From NCBI RefSeq assembly GCF_019457615.1, contig NZ_CP080414.1:1176501-1240500 (forward strand): 64,000 nt of DNA, written 5' to 3'. Positions 44,168 to 53,507 of this stretch are shown in pieces. Position numbers and translations under genes: made by a program. The DNA is from Shewanella zhangzhouensis (GTDB lineage Bacteria; Pseudomonadota; Gammaproteobacteria; Enterobacterales; Shewanellaceae). Position 1 is the stretch's first letter. Each line of letters opens with the position of its first letter. Under the pieces are notes generated by a model. That model saw only the letters and a program-made list of their open reading frames with translations, had not been told where the DNA came from and ran no database searches.

Positions 44168-45391
44168 ATGAAACGTACCATTATTTTGATGCTGGACTCC
44201 TTCGGCATAGGTGCTGCAGATGATGCAGACAAGTTCGGCGACGTAGGTTCAGACACCTTTGGTCATATCGCACAAATGTGCGCCGATGGTAAAGCCAACA
44301 ACGGCCGTGAAGGTGAACTCAAGCTGCCAAACTTAAGCCGTCTGGGTCTGGCCCATGCGGCCAAAGAAGCGACCGGTGCATTTGCCCCAGGCTTTGGTGG
44401 CAACGTCGATATCATCGGCGCTTACGGTCACTGTCAGGAGCTGAGCTCAGGTAAAGACACCCCCAGTGGGCACTGGGAAATGGCTGGTGTGCCTGTGCTG
44501 TTTGAGTGGGGTTACTTCAGCGAGCATCAAAACTCATTCCCAAAAGAGCTCACCGATAAAATTCTTGAGCGTGCGGGCTTAACCGAGTTCCTGGGTAACT
44601 GCCACGCCTCTGGCACCACCATTTTGGAAGAGCTTGGCGAAGAGCACATGAAAACCGGCAAGCCGATTTTCTACACCTCTGCCGACAGCGTATTCCAGAT
44701 TGCCTGCCACGAAGAAACCTTCGGGCTTGAGAACCTCTATCGCCTGTGTGAAATCGCCCGGGAAGAGCTGGAGCCTTACAACATCGGCCGTGTGATTGCC
44801 CGTCCATTTGTAGGCACAGGTCCAAGCGACTTTGCCCGCACCGGCAACCGTCGCGACTACGCGGTTGAGCCGCCATCAAAAACCGTGCTGGATAAGCTCA
44901 AAGAAGCCGGTGGTGAAGTGGTGAGTGTGGGTAAGATTTCCGATATTTACGCCCACTGCGGTATCACCAAAAAGGTGAAGGCATCAGGGCTTGAAGATTT
45001 GTTCGATGCCACGCTTGATCAAATCAAACAGGCGGGTGACAACACTATAGTGTTCACCAACTTTGTGGATTTTGACTCCCACTACGGCCATCGCCGCGAC
45101 GTATCCGGTTATGCCAAGGCACTGGAATACTTCGATGCCCGTCTGCCAGAGCTGATGGGGCTTCTGGAAGAAGGCGATCTGCTGCTGCTCACCGCCGACC
45201 ACGGCTGCGACCCTACCTGGCAAGGTACCGACCACACCCGTGAATTCGTGCCTGTGCTGGCTTATGGTGCCGGTCTCAAGGCGGGGTCCCTGGGTAAGCG
45301 CGGCAGCTTTGCGGATATAGGTCAGTCTATTGCCAGCTACTTTGGTTTGGCGGCAATGGAATACGGTGAGTCATTCATGCCAGCCCGCTAA
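44168..45391 (+). CDS. deoB: Phosphopentomutase
   Basis: 407 residues of the alkaline-phosphatase superfamily: metal residues in ILMLDSFGIGAADDA, the phosphorylated Thr region SGKDTPSGHWEMAG, then VFTNFVDFDSHYGHRRD and LTADHGCDPTWQGTDHTRE. Converts deoxyribose or ribose 1-phosphate to the 5-phosphate. AAGGGGAAGAG ribosome site. Between deoA and deoD. Confidence 0.96.
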   Translation: MKRTIILMLDSFGIGAADDADKFGDVGSDTFGHIAQMCADGKANNGREGELKLPNLSRLGLAHAAKEATGAFAPGFGGNVDIIGAYGHCQELSSGKDTPSGHWEMAGVPVLFEWGYFSEHQNSFPKELTDKILERAGLTEFLGNCHASGTTILEELGEEHMKTGKPIFYTSADSVFQIACHEETFGLENLYRLCEIAREELEPYNIGRVIARPFVGTGPSDFARTGNRRDYAVEPPSKTVLDKLKEAGGEVVSVGKISDIYAHCGITKKVKASGLEDLFDATLDQIKQAGDNTIVFTNFVDFDSHYGHRRDVSGYAKALEYFDARLPELMGLLEEGDLLLLTADHGCDPTWQGTDHTREFVPVLAYGAGLKAGSLGKRGSFADIGQSIASYFGLAAMEYGESFMPAR

Positions 45392-45444
45392 GGGTGGCTG
45401 AAAAAGTTTCGTTTTGGCGACTTCCTTTGAGTCGCCTATTATCA

Positions 45445-45458
45445 AAGACTTAAGTCTT
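45445..45458. promoter_or_regulatory. Perfect 14-bp palindrome upstream of deoD
   Basis: AAGACTTAAGTCTT, 26 bases before the deoD start. A related TTAGGTCTTAATC lies upstream of deoC at about 41603. Operator for an unknown regulator is possible. Confidence 0.35.
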
Positions 45459-45483
45459 AATCAAAAATACAGGGGTTATACAG

Positions 45484-46194
45484 ATGGCTACACCACACAT
45501 TAATGCTGTAGAAGGTGCATTTGCTGAAACCGTACTTTTCCCGGGCGACCCGCTGCGTGCCAAGTACATTGCCGAAACCTTCCTCGAAAACGTCGAGCAG
45601 GTTACCGATGTGCGTAACATGCTGGGCTTCACCGGTACTTATAAAGGCAAGCGCATCTCTGTGATGGGCTCTGGCATGGGTATCCCAAGCTGCTCTATCT
45701 ACGCCACTGAGCTGGTAAAAGATTACGGCGTGAAGAACCTTATTCGCGTAGGTACCTGTGGTGCCATCAGCACTGACGTTAAGGTTCGTGACGTGATCAT
45801 CGGTATGGGCGCCTGTACCGATTCTCAGGTTAACCGTCTGCGCTTCAAGGGCCAGGACTTTGCCGCCATCGCCGACTACAGCCTGCTGAGCGCCGTGGTT
45901 GAGTCTGCCAAGACTCACGGTATCCAGACCCGCGTTGGTAACGTATTCTCTGCCGACCTTTTCTACACTCCCGATCCTGAAATGTTCGACGTGATGGAAA
46001 AGATGGGCGTGCTTGGCGTAGAAATGGAAGCCGCCGGTCTGTACGGTGTAGCCCACGAGTTCGGTGCCCGCGCCCTGTGTGTGGTAACTGTCTCTGATCA
46101 TATCCGTACCGGTGAGAAGACCACCTCTGATGAGCGTCAGACTACCTTCAACGACATGATCATCATGACCCTGGATGCGGCCATCAACCTCTGA
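45484..46194 (+). CDS. deoD: Purine-nucleoside phosphorylase, DeoD type
   Basis: 236 residues, hexameric bacterial PNP size. Motifs: FPGDPLRAKYIAETFL, GSGMGIPSCSIYATEL, VGTCGAISTDVKVRDV, VEMEAAGLY, and Asp of TVSDHIRTGE. Begins TPHINAVEGAFAET. Phosphorolyses purine (deoxy)nucleosides. Last gene of the salvage block, closed by a terminator. Confidence 0.97.
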   Translation: MATPHINAVEGAFAETVLFPGDPLRAKYIAETFLENVEQVTDVRNMLGFTGTYKGKRISVMGSGMGIPSCSIYATELVKDYGVKNLIRVGTCGAISTDVKVRDVIIGMGACTDSQVNRLRFKGQDFAAIADYSLLSAVVESAKTHGIQTRVGNVFSADLFYTPDPEMFDVMEKMGVLGVEMEAAGLYGVAHEFGARALCVVTVSDHIRTGEKTTSDERQTTFNDMIIMTLDAAINL

Positions 46195-46206
46195 TGCTGA
46201 ATCTGC

Positions 46207-46257
46207 GACAGGCCTTGGCCTGTCAGGCACGAAAAAGGCTCCCTTGGGAGCCTTTTT
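46207..46257 (+). terminator. Double hairpin terminator after deoD
   Basis: First a hairpin GACAGGCC/GGCCTGTC (46207-46224), then AAAAAGGCTCC, CTTG, GGAGCC and five T (46232-46257). The second is the intrinsic terminator. Confidence 0.85.
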
Positions 46258-46332
46258 GTTAGCGGTGCTTTTTATGCTGTTGCATCTGGCTGGATTGCAG
46301 CATCGATATGTGTCCAGCGTGGGCGGCTATTC

Positions 46333-47184
46333 TCAGCGGCCTTTACCGCGATCATGCTCTTTATCGGCATCGGTATTAATCGCGTTGCGGATTTCTGAAT
46401 TCATCATCTCAGCTGAGCCTGGGGCCTGAAGCGCTTTATCCGTCTTTGACTCACCTTGCTCCGTTTTTGACTCACCTTGCTCCGGCTGTGTCTCAACCGG
46501 GCTCATCACTTCTTCCGGTTTTTCACCCGTCATGGTGGCAAGCAGTCGTTTGGCTTTGAACTTACGCCTGTCAAAGTGGGCACGCTTAAATGACATAGAG
46601 CGAGACAACAGCATGCCAATCAAGCCCGCCACCAACAGCATGATTTGCTGCTGCTCCATATTGAGTTTGTGGGCTTCTTCAATCTCGGCCAAAAACAACT
46701 TGGGTTCCAGGCGAACCTCAACATAACCCAGGTTTCTGTCTCCCTGCATTACGGGTTCCACATAGGGCGGAAAGGGGGCGAGCAGGTCTTTCAGTTCCTC
46801 AGAATCGGGCTCCAGCCATTCGGATGACAAGCTTTGGGCGAAGGAGAGGCGAGTGCCCTGTTCGCCATAGATGGCCGCCGCCATTACCTTGGGGTCCTCC
46901 ACCAAGGCCGTGGCCAGCCACTGCAACTGCTCATCGTTCTGTAACAGCAACGCCGGTGCAGCGCCATAGGCCGTCTGTTGTACCAACAATCTTGCCATCT
47001 TTTCGGTTTGGGACTTCAGAAGCTGCTGGCCTTGTAGTAGGCTTGACTGCCACAGCTGGACAAGCCCCGCCAGCAGCGCCAGTGCAATGGCAATCTGCAG
47101 CAGTCGGCTGATTTTCTGGCTTTTCTTTAGTCCTTTAAGATACAACACCTTGACCCTTAAAAATTGACGCTTTGAGCTAATCAT
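46333..47184 (-). CDS. ytjB: AhpA/YtjB (Smp) family inner-membrane protein
   Basis: 283 residues with two membrane helices (about 27-46 and 182-197) around a periplasmic domain containing QTAYGAAPALLLQNDEQLQWLATALV and MAAAIYGEQGTRLSFAQ in its first half. E. coli YtjB/Smp, also divergent from serB, is about 214 residues; the extra length here is a hydrophilic cytoplasmic tail with the direct repeat EQGESKT EQGESKT. The ATG at 47182-47184 has no clear ribosome site; GTG 47148 with AAGG upstream is an alternative. Function unsettled; AhpA relatives were linked to haemolysis in Aeromonas. Confidence 0.8.
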   Translation of the reverse strand: MISSKRQFLRVKVLYLKGLKKSQKISRLLQIAIALALLAGLVQLWQSSLLQGQQLLKSQTEKMARLLVQQTAYGAAPALLLQNDEQLQWLATALVEDPKVMAAAIYGEQGTRLSFAQSLSSEWLEPDSEELKDLLAPFPPYVEPVMQGDRNLGYVEVRLEPKLFLAEIEEAHKLNMEQQQIMLLVAGLIGMLLSRSMSFKRAHFDRRKFKAKRLLATMTGEKPEEVMSPVETQPEQGESKTEQGESKTDKALQAPGSAEMMNSEIRNAINTDADKEHDRGKGR

Positions 47185-47226
47185 AAAGGATAAGGCATCA
47201 AGCGGATAGCCGGAGAACTCTCACCC

Positions 47227-48177
47227 ATGGAAAACACCTCTGAGTATGTGCTGCAAACCCGTCTTCACGCTTTGGCGACTTCTCGCCAGGGCAAATTGAG
47301 CCTGTATGAAGAAGGGCAAGCGCCACAAGGAGAGCGGGTGAGATTGGTGTGGGAAACCAAAGCCACTGAGGAGCTGATTTTTACTCGCCTTGCAGAGCTT
47401 AACTGTGCGGTCGCCCCCTTGGTGAGAAGCAATGCCCTCAAAGGGTTGGAGTTGGTATCCAACGGACAGGACAATCTGCCGAAAGCATTTGATGGCGTAG
47501 CCAGCCTGGAAGTTTTTCCCGTCACCGAATCTCTGCCTTCACTGCGTCATCCGGGACTGCTGGTGATGGATATGGACTCTACAGCTATCAAGATTGAGTG
47601 CATCGATGAGCTTGCTGCCATGGCGGGTGTTGGTGAAGCCGTCGCCGAAGTTACCGAGCGGGCCATGCAGGGAGAGCTTGATTTCGAGCAGAGCCTGCGT
47701 CAACGGGTGGCAAAGTTGGCCGGTGCCGATTCAGGCATTATCGATACCCTGTGCGCCCGCCTGCCGCTGATGGACGGGTTGACCGAGATGCTGGCCGAGC
47801 TAAAAGCCCATGGCTGGAAGCTGGTGGTGGCCTCTGGCGGATTCACGCCGTTTGTGGGGCATCTCAAGGCCACGCTTGGGTTGGACGCTGCCTTTGCCAA
47901 CGAGCTGGTCATTGCCGATGGCAAGCTGGTGGGCGAAGTGACAGGTACCGTGGTCGATGCCAACTTCAAGGCCGATGTAGTCAGTCGACTCGGCGATGAA
48001 TACGGTATTAAAGACGGTCAACGCCTCGCCATTGGTGATGGTGCCAACGATATTCCCATGGTGCAGCGAGCCGACTTTGGTATCGCTTATCATGCCAAGC
48101 CCAAACTGGCTGCAGCTGCCGATGCCCGTATTCAAACCCTGGATTTGAGGGTGCTTCCCTTCTTGCTACAAGCCTGA
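47227..48177 (+). CDS. serB: Phosphoserine phosphatase
   Basis: 316 residues. HAD motifs: I VMDMDSTAIKIECIDELA with the nucleophile and acid Asp pair, II VVASGGFTPFVG, III Lys in NFKADV and IV IGDGANDIPMVQRADFGIAYHAKP. About 105 N-terminal residues precede the HAD domain, as in E. coli SerB. Final step of serine synthesis in the cytoplasm. Divergent from ytjB with a 42-base gap, so their promoters overlap. Confidence 0.95.
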   Translation: MENTSEYVLQTRLHALATSRQGKLSLYEEGQAPQGERVRLVWETKATEELIFTRLAELNCAVAPLVRSNALKGLELVSNGQDNLPKAFDGVASLEVFPVTESLPSLRHPGLLVMDMDSTAIKIECIDELAAMAGVGEAVAEVTERAMQGELDFEQSLRQRVAKLAGADSGIIDTLCARLPLMDGLTEMLAELKAHGWKLVVASGGFTPFVGHLKATLGLDAAFANELVIADGKLVGEVTGTVVDANFKADVVSRLGDEYGIKDGQRLAIGDGANDIPMVQRADFGIAYHAKPKLAAAADARIQTLDLRVLPFLLQA

Positions 48178-48269
48178 AATCCCGAAGGTTTGAGTAATTG
48201 CTCTTGAGTTTTGTCTGTGCTCTGGTTTAGCCTGATTGAATATAGGCCCAGGCACAGACCTTGATAACC

Positions 48270-49247
48270 ATGACAGCGCTTTCGACCCAAGCTTCTTTCA
48301 GCCCCCAGCAAAAAGACACTATTTCCCAGCAATCGTTGTTTTTACCTTACGACGGCGGTCAGTTGCACCTGAGGCATATCAGTCCTGCTTCCCCTTCTAC
48401 TGCGCGCTCACCCTTGCTGATGCTTCACGGTGCCATGTCCAATGGCCGGGTGTTTTACAGCGACTCTGGGCGGGGACTGGCGAGCTTTTTGGCCCGGCAG
48501 GGGTTTGAAGTGTATGTACTGGACACGGCGGGACGGGGCCTGAGTACCCCAAAGCTGTCCAAAGGTATTGACCCGGGGCAGGGCAAGGTTATCCGCGAGC
48601 AGTTACCTCTGGTGCAGGCATTCATTCTCGAGCGCCATCCGTTAACGCAGGGTGTACACTGGTGTGGCCACTCCTGGGGCGGAGTTCTGATGGCAAGCAG
48701 CCTGGTGAGATACCCGGACATGGCCGCCAGGGTGCGGTCTTTGCTGACCTTTGGCAGCAAAAGAACCATCCGAACCCGCTCGCTTAAAAAATGGTGGATG
48801 GTGGACATGTTCTGGAACCGGCTCGCCCCAGCCATCGCCACACAGCGCGGATATTTACCGGCCGATAGCCTGAAACTCGGGATGGATAACGAGAGTATCA
48901 GATCCCTCAGCGAGAGCATCGACTGGGTGCGTGGTGACTGGATAGATCATGATGACGGTTTTGACTATGCCAACGCGGCCAGGGCCAATGGCCTGCCACC
49001 GGCCTGGTTTATTGCGGGTGCCCGGGATACTGTGCTGGGTAACCCCAGTGATGTGAAAGACATGATGGCAGAATGCTGCGCAGCCGATGCCCGCTATACC
49101 TTGCTGTCACGGGAAAGTGGATATCGCCACGACTACGACCACGCAGGCATGCTGACACACCTTGATGCCCCGTCGGATCATTTTATGGAGGTGGCTGACT
49201 GGTTGCTTGGCTTTGATGTGACGGCGCTGAAAGACCCGGTTAACTAG
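48270..49247 (+). CDS. Alpha/beta hydrolase of unknown substrate
   Basis: 325 residues from ATG 48270 (an in-frame TTG lies at 48261). Fold motifs: oxyanion region MLHGAMSNGRVFY, the nucleophile elbow HWCGHSWGG with Ser in GHSWG, a probable acid Asp in IAGARDTVLGNP, and the His in DYDHAGMLTH. No signal peptide. It resembles lysophospholipase or esterase-type hydrolases. It lies between serB and the convergent dual-PilZ gene (8 bases apart), interrupting the serB-radA order of E. coli. Substrate cannot be read from the sequence. Confidence 0.8.
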   Translation: MTALSTQASFSPQQKDTISQQSLFLPYDGGQLHLRHISPASPSTARSPLLMLHGAMSNGRVFYSDSGRGLASFLARQGFEVYVLDTAGRGLSTPKLSKGIDPGQGKVIREQLPLVQAFILERHPLTQGVHWCGHSWGGVLMASSLVRYPDMAARVRSLLTFGSKRTIRTRSLKKWWMVDMFWNRLAPAIATQRGYLPADSLKLGMDNESIRSLSESIDWVRGDWIDHDDGFDYANAARANGLPPAWFIAGARDTVLGNPSDVKDMMAECCAADARYTLLSRESGYRHDYDHAGMLTHLDAPSDHFMEVADWLLGFDVTALKDPVN

Positions 49248-49255
49248 GCCGCTTT

Positions 49256-51634
49256 TTACTGGGCCAGCGCCGGGAAACGAAGCACAACTTCGTCCGTGAC
49301 ATCCAGTAACTCTCCCACGCCAACGATGCGCCACAACTGTTCTTCAAGTTGCTTGGCCTTGTGCTGCGCGTGTATATGTATGTATTCGAGTTCCCGGCGA
49401 ATGCAGCTGTTGTCTGGTTTACCTGTGGCGCCGCGGTAAAGACGGATAGCCATAAACTTACCCACCTGATTACTCTGGTTGATAAAGTTCAGTTGTGTGT
49501 CGACTGACCCCAGCTCTTCGGAAGGTACAAACTTCAGCAGTATGCCGCCTCTGGATTGCCGCATCACCTGCACAAACAGCTCTACGTAGCTCATTTCATC
49601 GTTGGGGCGCAGGTTTCGTATGGGGTCCAGGACCGCCTGTTTCAGTATGCCATTTCCAAGCAGTGGTGACAGATTATAATGCTGAGGCTCGCTGCTCAGC
49701 GCAGCAAACATGTCGGTTATGTCATGGCCCTGCACGCTGGTGCCGAGGAAGCTGACAACCTGCGTCTTGGCGGTTTTTTCGATAAAGAAAGGCACGCCGT
49801 AAAGCTTGCGCATCACCAGGTTTTTCAGGCCGTCCGACAGCTCTTTAATGTCACTGTTGTTTTCGCTGAGCTGGGTAAGCTTCTCCCGATTATGGACAAT
49901 CAGCTTGTTGAGAAATTCGACCCCGGGATGTACTTCATGGCCAATGATAGCTGCAAGGTGCAGTACCATGCCGTCCTTGCGGGATTTCACCAGGCGATAG
50001 GGCAGGTCAACCAAGCGGCTTTTACCGGCAATGGCCTGCAGCTTTGGCAGTGAGAGGGTCACGGGTTTGCCTTCTTCAAAGGCACTGGCATTATCCAACA
50101 CCACCTGTAGCCCACGACTGGAAATGTCGTTGCTCAGTCCCTGTACCTTCAAACCACCCTGGTGAATTTCTGCCAGGGTTTTAAAGGCAAACCTGGCCTC
50201 CCTGCGCCGCTCACTGAATTCCAGTGATACCTGTTTAATGCTGCTTTGAACCGTTTTCTTCTGGCCATAGACTTTAAGCGCGTTGGCGTTGGCATTGTTG
50301 TACCAGCCTTTATATTGCGACTTCGCGGGGTCATGGGTCAGGTCCATCAGCTGCAGTACGTGGCTGAAGCTGGCGAGCTGTTGCTCGGTCAGGGCGGAAT
50401 AGTTTTCCGGGTCTCCGGGGATCACCGAACTTTTGTATCGCTTGCCGTGATCTATGGTATCCAGGGTTAACTTAAACACCCGCCAACTGGGTTTGCCCGC
50501 ACCGAAGCCAAAAAAGAGCTCCCGCTCTTTACGGTGTTTAAGCTCAGCCAGGGTCGCTGAATAGAAAAACAGTTTGCCGTTGGCGTTATGGGTGAAGCAA
50601 AAAAAGGTGCGGTGTTCGGCGTCATCGGCATTGCGAAGGGCCATGGCAAGCCTGCCGGGGGTCAACATGCCTTCCAATTGGCTGATGTCGTTCTCATCCT
50701 GGAAGTAATGCAAAATTGCCTGATTATCAGGGCTTAACAGTAGATGGCTCAACCTGGGCTTATCGCCCCTGTTGTCCAGAAACAGCGGCAAGTGTGGCAA
50801 ATGAGGCAGGTAATGGCGCTCAAACCCGAGACCTGTGGCCGTGACCAGCACGTCGTTGATATCGACCTTATAGCGAAACTTATAACCACGAATGAGATTG
50901 GCGAGCATCTCCGACAGCCCTTCCGAGCCGCCAAGGCGCTTGAGTCGCATCCAGGTAAATTCGCCATTGCCTTCGGCACTGACTATCTGATATTCCACCC
51001 CGTGCTGCAGATCCTCGTAATAAAACTCCTGGCTCAGTTCAACCAGTTTTACCTTCAAGGGGATATCGAGGGAAAACGGGTGTCTCGATGGCAATCGTAT
51101 GCGGGCACCGCCCACCGACAGGTCAGCCGTGATCCCGGGGATTTCACCTCGCCCCGGCTGCGATACCAGAATTTTCATGCTGTAATTCATCCGCTCTTCG
51201 GTGCGGCTGAAATAGTTGCCGAGTACTATACCGGGCACAGTAAAAGGCTGAGATTCTGCAGGGGAAACGGCTGACGGATTTTCCTGGGATTTTTGCCGGC
51301 GCTTACGATGGGCATTCATCACCTCTTCATACACGCCCAGAGTGTATTTACCCTGATACAGGGCCAGAGTCTGCTGGAAAATCTGTTTGGCAGGCTCGTC
51401 GAGGAAATGGGTTTGACGCCCTGCACGCAATTCTTCGCAGGGGAGTTCAGACTTGTCACGCAAATCAATCAGACGGGTGCACTCTGAGCCGAGGCGATTT
51501 AATTCCATCTTCAGCAAAAAGCGGGTCGAGTTGGACTCTCCCGCAGTCAATTGCTCGAACACCTGCGGGAAGTTGGGTTCCAACATCAGGGGTTTGAGCT
51601 GTTCTATCAGTGCTGAATGTTCGGTCAGGCTCAT
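49256..51634 (-). CDS. Large protein with two PilZ (c-di-GMP-binding) domains
   Basis: 792 residues from ATG at 51632-51634; the frame stays open to a TTG at 51713-51715, but that would leave only 23 bases before radA. First PilZ: RTEERMNYSMK then ADLSVGGARIRL (around 150-200). Second: SERRREARFAFK then NDISSRGLQVVL (around 460-510). Each has the RxxxR and (D/N)xSxxG motifs that grip c-di-GMP. No membrane helix. The remaining 550 residues are not recognised; they are probably structured since hydrophobic patterning is regular. Possible cytoplasmic c-di-GMP effector; output unknown. Confidence 0.8.
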   Translation of the reverse strand: MSLTEHSALIEQLKPLMLEPNFPQVFEQLTAGESNSTRFLLKMELNRLGSECTRLIDLRDKSELPCEELRAGRQTHFLDEPAKQIFQQTLALYQGKYTLGVYEEVMNAHRKRRQKSQENPSAVSPAESQPFTVPGIVLGNYFSRTEERMNYSMKILVSQPGRGEIPGITADLSVGGARIRLPSRHPFSLDIPLKVKLVELSQEFYYEDLQHGVEYQIVSAEGNGEFTWMRLKRLGGSEGLSEMLANLIRGYKFRYKVDINDVLVTATGLGFERHYLPHLPHLPLFLDNRGDKPRLSHLLLSPDNQAILHYFQDENDISQLEGMLTPGRLAMALRNADDAEHRTFFCFTHNANGKLFFYSATLAELKHRKERELFFGFGAGKPSWRVFKLTLDTIDHGKRYKSSVIPGDPENYSALTEQQLASFSHVLQLMDLTHDPAKSQYKGWYNNANANALKVYGQKKTVQSSIKQVSLEFSERRREARFAFKTLAEIHQGGLKVQGLSNDISSRGLQVVLDNASAFEEGKPVTLSLPKLQAIAGKSRLVDLPYRLVKSRKDGMVLHLAAIIGHEVHPGVEFLNKLIVHNREKLTQLSENNSDIKELSDGLKNLVMRKLYGVPFFIEKTAKTQVVSFLGTSVQGHDITDMFAALSSEPQHYNLSPLLGNGILKQAVLDPIRNLRPNDEMSYVELFVQVMRQSRGGILLKFVPSEELGSVDTQLNFINQSNQVGKFMAIRLYRGATGKPDNSCIRRELEYIHIHAQHKAKQLEEQLWRIVGVGELLDVTDEVVLRFPALAQ

Positions 51635-51738
51635 GGGTCTTTGTCTTTTTGCCGTGCCATCGGAGAGAGGAATTGCTAGTCTATTATCGGCAGCTTTTCT
51701 GGGTTCTATACTCAATTTTATACAGAATTTAGGCAGTT

Positions 51739-53103
51739 ATGGCAAAAAATAAAACCGCGTACGTATGCAATGAGTGTGGTCAGGACTTTCCCCGCTGGCA
51801 GGGGCAGTGCAGCGCCTGTCTGGAATGGAATTCCATTACCGAAGTGCGACTGGGCGCCGCCACTACGACCCGCAGCAGCCGTTTCAGCGGATATGCAGGC
51901 GCCGGGGCATCTGAGGTTAAAACCCTCGACCAAATCGATTTGAATGAGCTGCCCCGAATCCCGAGCTCCTTTACCGAATTTGACCGGGTTCTGGGCGGCG
52001 GCATAGTGCCCGGCAGCGCCATCCTGATTGGTGGCCATCCGGGGGCGGGTAAGAGCACGCTGTTATTGCAGACCCTGTGTCAGCTGGCGGAAGTCATGCC
52101 GGCGCTCTATGTTACCGGCGAAGAGTCGCTGCAGCAGGTGGCCATGCGGGCCCATCGCCTGGGGCTGCCGACCTCCAAATTAAAGATGCTCTCAGAAACC
52201 AGTGTCGAAACCCTCTGTGACATCGCCCTTAAAGAACAGCCAAAGCTGATAGTGGTGGACTCCATTCAGGTGATGCACATGAGTGATGTGCAGTCCTCCC
52301 CGGGCAGTGTGGCACAGGTGCGTGAATCAGCTTCATTCCTTACCCGGTTTGCCAAGCAAAACGGTATCGCCGTTATCATGGTCGGCCACGTCACCAAAGA
52401 CGGCAGTCTCGCCGGCCCCAAGGTGCTTGAGCACTGTATCGACTGCTCTGTGATGTTTGAAGGTGACTCCGACAGCCGCTACCGCACCCTGCGATCCCAT
52501 AAAAACCGCTTTGGCGCCATCAACGAGCTTGGGGTATTCGCCATGACTGAGCGGGGCCTTAAAGAAGTGGCTAACCCATCGGCAATTTTCCTCTCCCGCG
52601 GAGAAGAGGCTTCCAGTGGCTCTCTGGTCATGGTGGTGTGGGAAGGCACACGGCCACTGCTGGTGGAACTGCAGGTGCTGGTGGACAACTCGGCGCTCTC
52701 CAATCCGCGGCGGGTGGCGGTGGGGATGGATGCCAACCGTCTGGCCATGTTATTGGCGGTCATGCATCGCCATGGCGGCTTGCAGATGTCGGATCAGGAC
52801 GTGTTTGTGAACGTGGTTGGCGGTGTGAAGGTGACTGAAACCAGTGCCGATCTGACCTTGCTGCTGGCCATGGTGTCCAGTTTCCGTGGAGAAGTCTTGC
52901 CTCGGGATCTGGTGGCCTTTGGTGAAGTGGGGCTCTCGGGCGAAATTCGGCCCGTGCCCAACGGCCAGGAACGATTGGTGGAAGCGGCCAAACACGGCTT
53001 TAAACGGGCGATAGTGCCCAAAGCCAATATGCCGAAAAAGCCGCCCGAGGGCATGGAAGTGATAGGCGTATCAAAGCTCGCTGAAGCCTTGGCAGCCCTT
53101 TAA
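51739..53103 (+). CDS. radA: DNA repair protein RadA
   Basis: 454 residues. N-terminal zinc finger CNECGQDFPRWQGQCSAC, RecA-like ATPase with Walker A GGHPGAGKST and Walker B LIVVDSIQ, the RadA-specific KNRFG motif, and the C-terminal Lon-like domain (VGGVKVTETSADLTLL, FGEVGLSGEIRPV). Branch-migration helicase in homologous recombination. serB-radA is the conserved E. coli order; here two extra genes sit between. Confidence 0.96.
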   Translation: MAKNKTAYVCNECGQDFPRWQGQCSACLEWNSITEVRLGAATTTRSSRFSGYAGAGASEVKTLDQIDLNELPRIPSSFTEFDRVLGGGIVPGSAILIGGHPGAGKSTLLLQTLCQLAEVMPALYVTGEESLQQVAMRAHRLGLPTSKLKMLSETSVETLCDIALKEQPKLIVVDSIQVMHMSDVQSSPGSVAQVRESASFLTRFAKQNGIAVIMVGHVTKDGSLAGPKVLEHCIDCSVMFEGDSDSRYRTLRSHKNRFGAINELGVFAMTERGLKEVANPSAIFLSRGEEASSGSLVMVVWEGTRPLLVELQVLVDNSALSNPRRVAVGMDANRLAMLLAVMHRHGGLQMSDQDVFVNVVGGVKVTETSADLTLLLAMVSSFRGEVLPRDLVAFGEVGLSGEIRPVPNGQERLVEAAKHGFKRAIVPKANMPKKPPEGMEVIGVSKLAEALAAL

Positions 53104-53123
53104 ACCGAAGTGCAAATCATATG

Positions 53124-53149
53124 AAAAAGGGGACATCAGTCCCCTTTTT
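53124..53149. terminator. Bidirectional terminator with the pilZ stop codon in its loop
   Basis: AAAAAGGGGAC, ATCA loop, GTCCCCTTTTT, perfect 11-bp arms. The loop bases 53136-53138 are the complement of the TGA of the minus-strand PilZ gene. Confidence 0.9.
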
Positions 53150-53507
53150 CATGGCTCTCGATAAAGTGTTCCAACTCTCGGTTGAGCAGGGATGCATCCC
53201 CCAGATTCAGCTCCACCATGCGCCTTAGGTGGCTGATACTCTCCACATCGATATGTTCGCATTTAAGCCCAATCATCCCGGGTTTTCGATGGGCGATAAG
53301 GGTTTGCATCTGCACTTCCACATCTGACTCAGGGAGCGAGAATGCCAGTGAAAGACTGTTACCCGGAGGGGAGAAATCATCGGGTGACACGACCAGAGCA
53401 CCATTGAGACTCAAGTCCAGAATGCGGGTTTTCCAGACCTGGGAATCGGTAAACAGCCGGGCCTCGGTATCAAACAGAATTCGGGAGAACTTACGCCTCT
53501 CGTCCAT
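53136..53507 (-). CDS. Small single-domain PilZ protein
   Basis: 123 residues. MDERRKFSRI supplies the RxxxR motif at the very N-terminus and LDLSLNGALV the (D/N)xSxxG motif about 25 residues on; the rest matches a six-strand PilZ barrel with a C-terminal helix. Single-domain PilZ proteins bind c-di-GMP and act through partners. Convergent with radA. Its coding sequence ends inside the shared terminator. Confidence 0.9.
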   Translation of the reverse strand: MDERRKFSRILFDTEARLFTDSQVWKTRILDLSLNGALVVSPDDFSPPGNSLSLAFSLPESDVEVQMQTLIAHRKPGMIGLKCEHIDVESISHLRRMVELNLGDASLLNRELEHFIESHEKGD

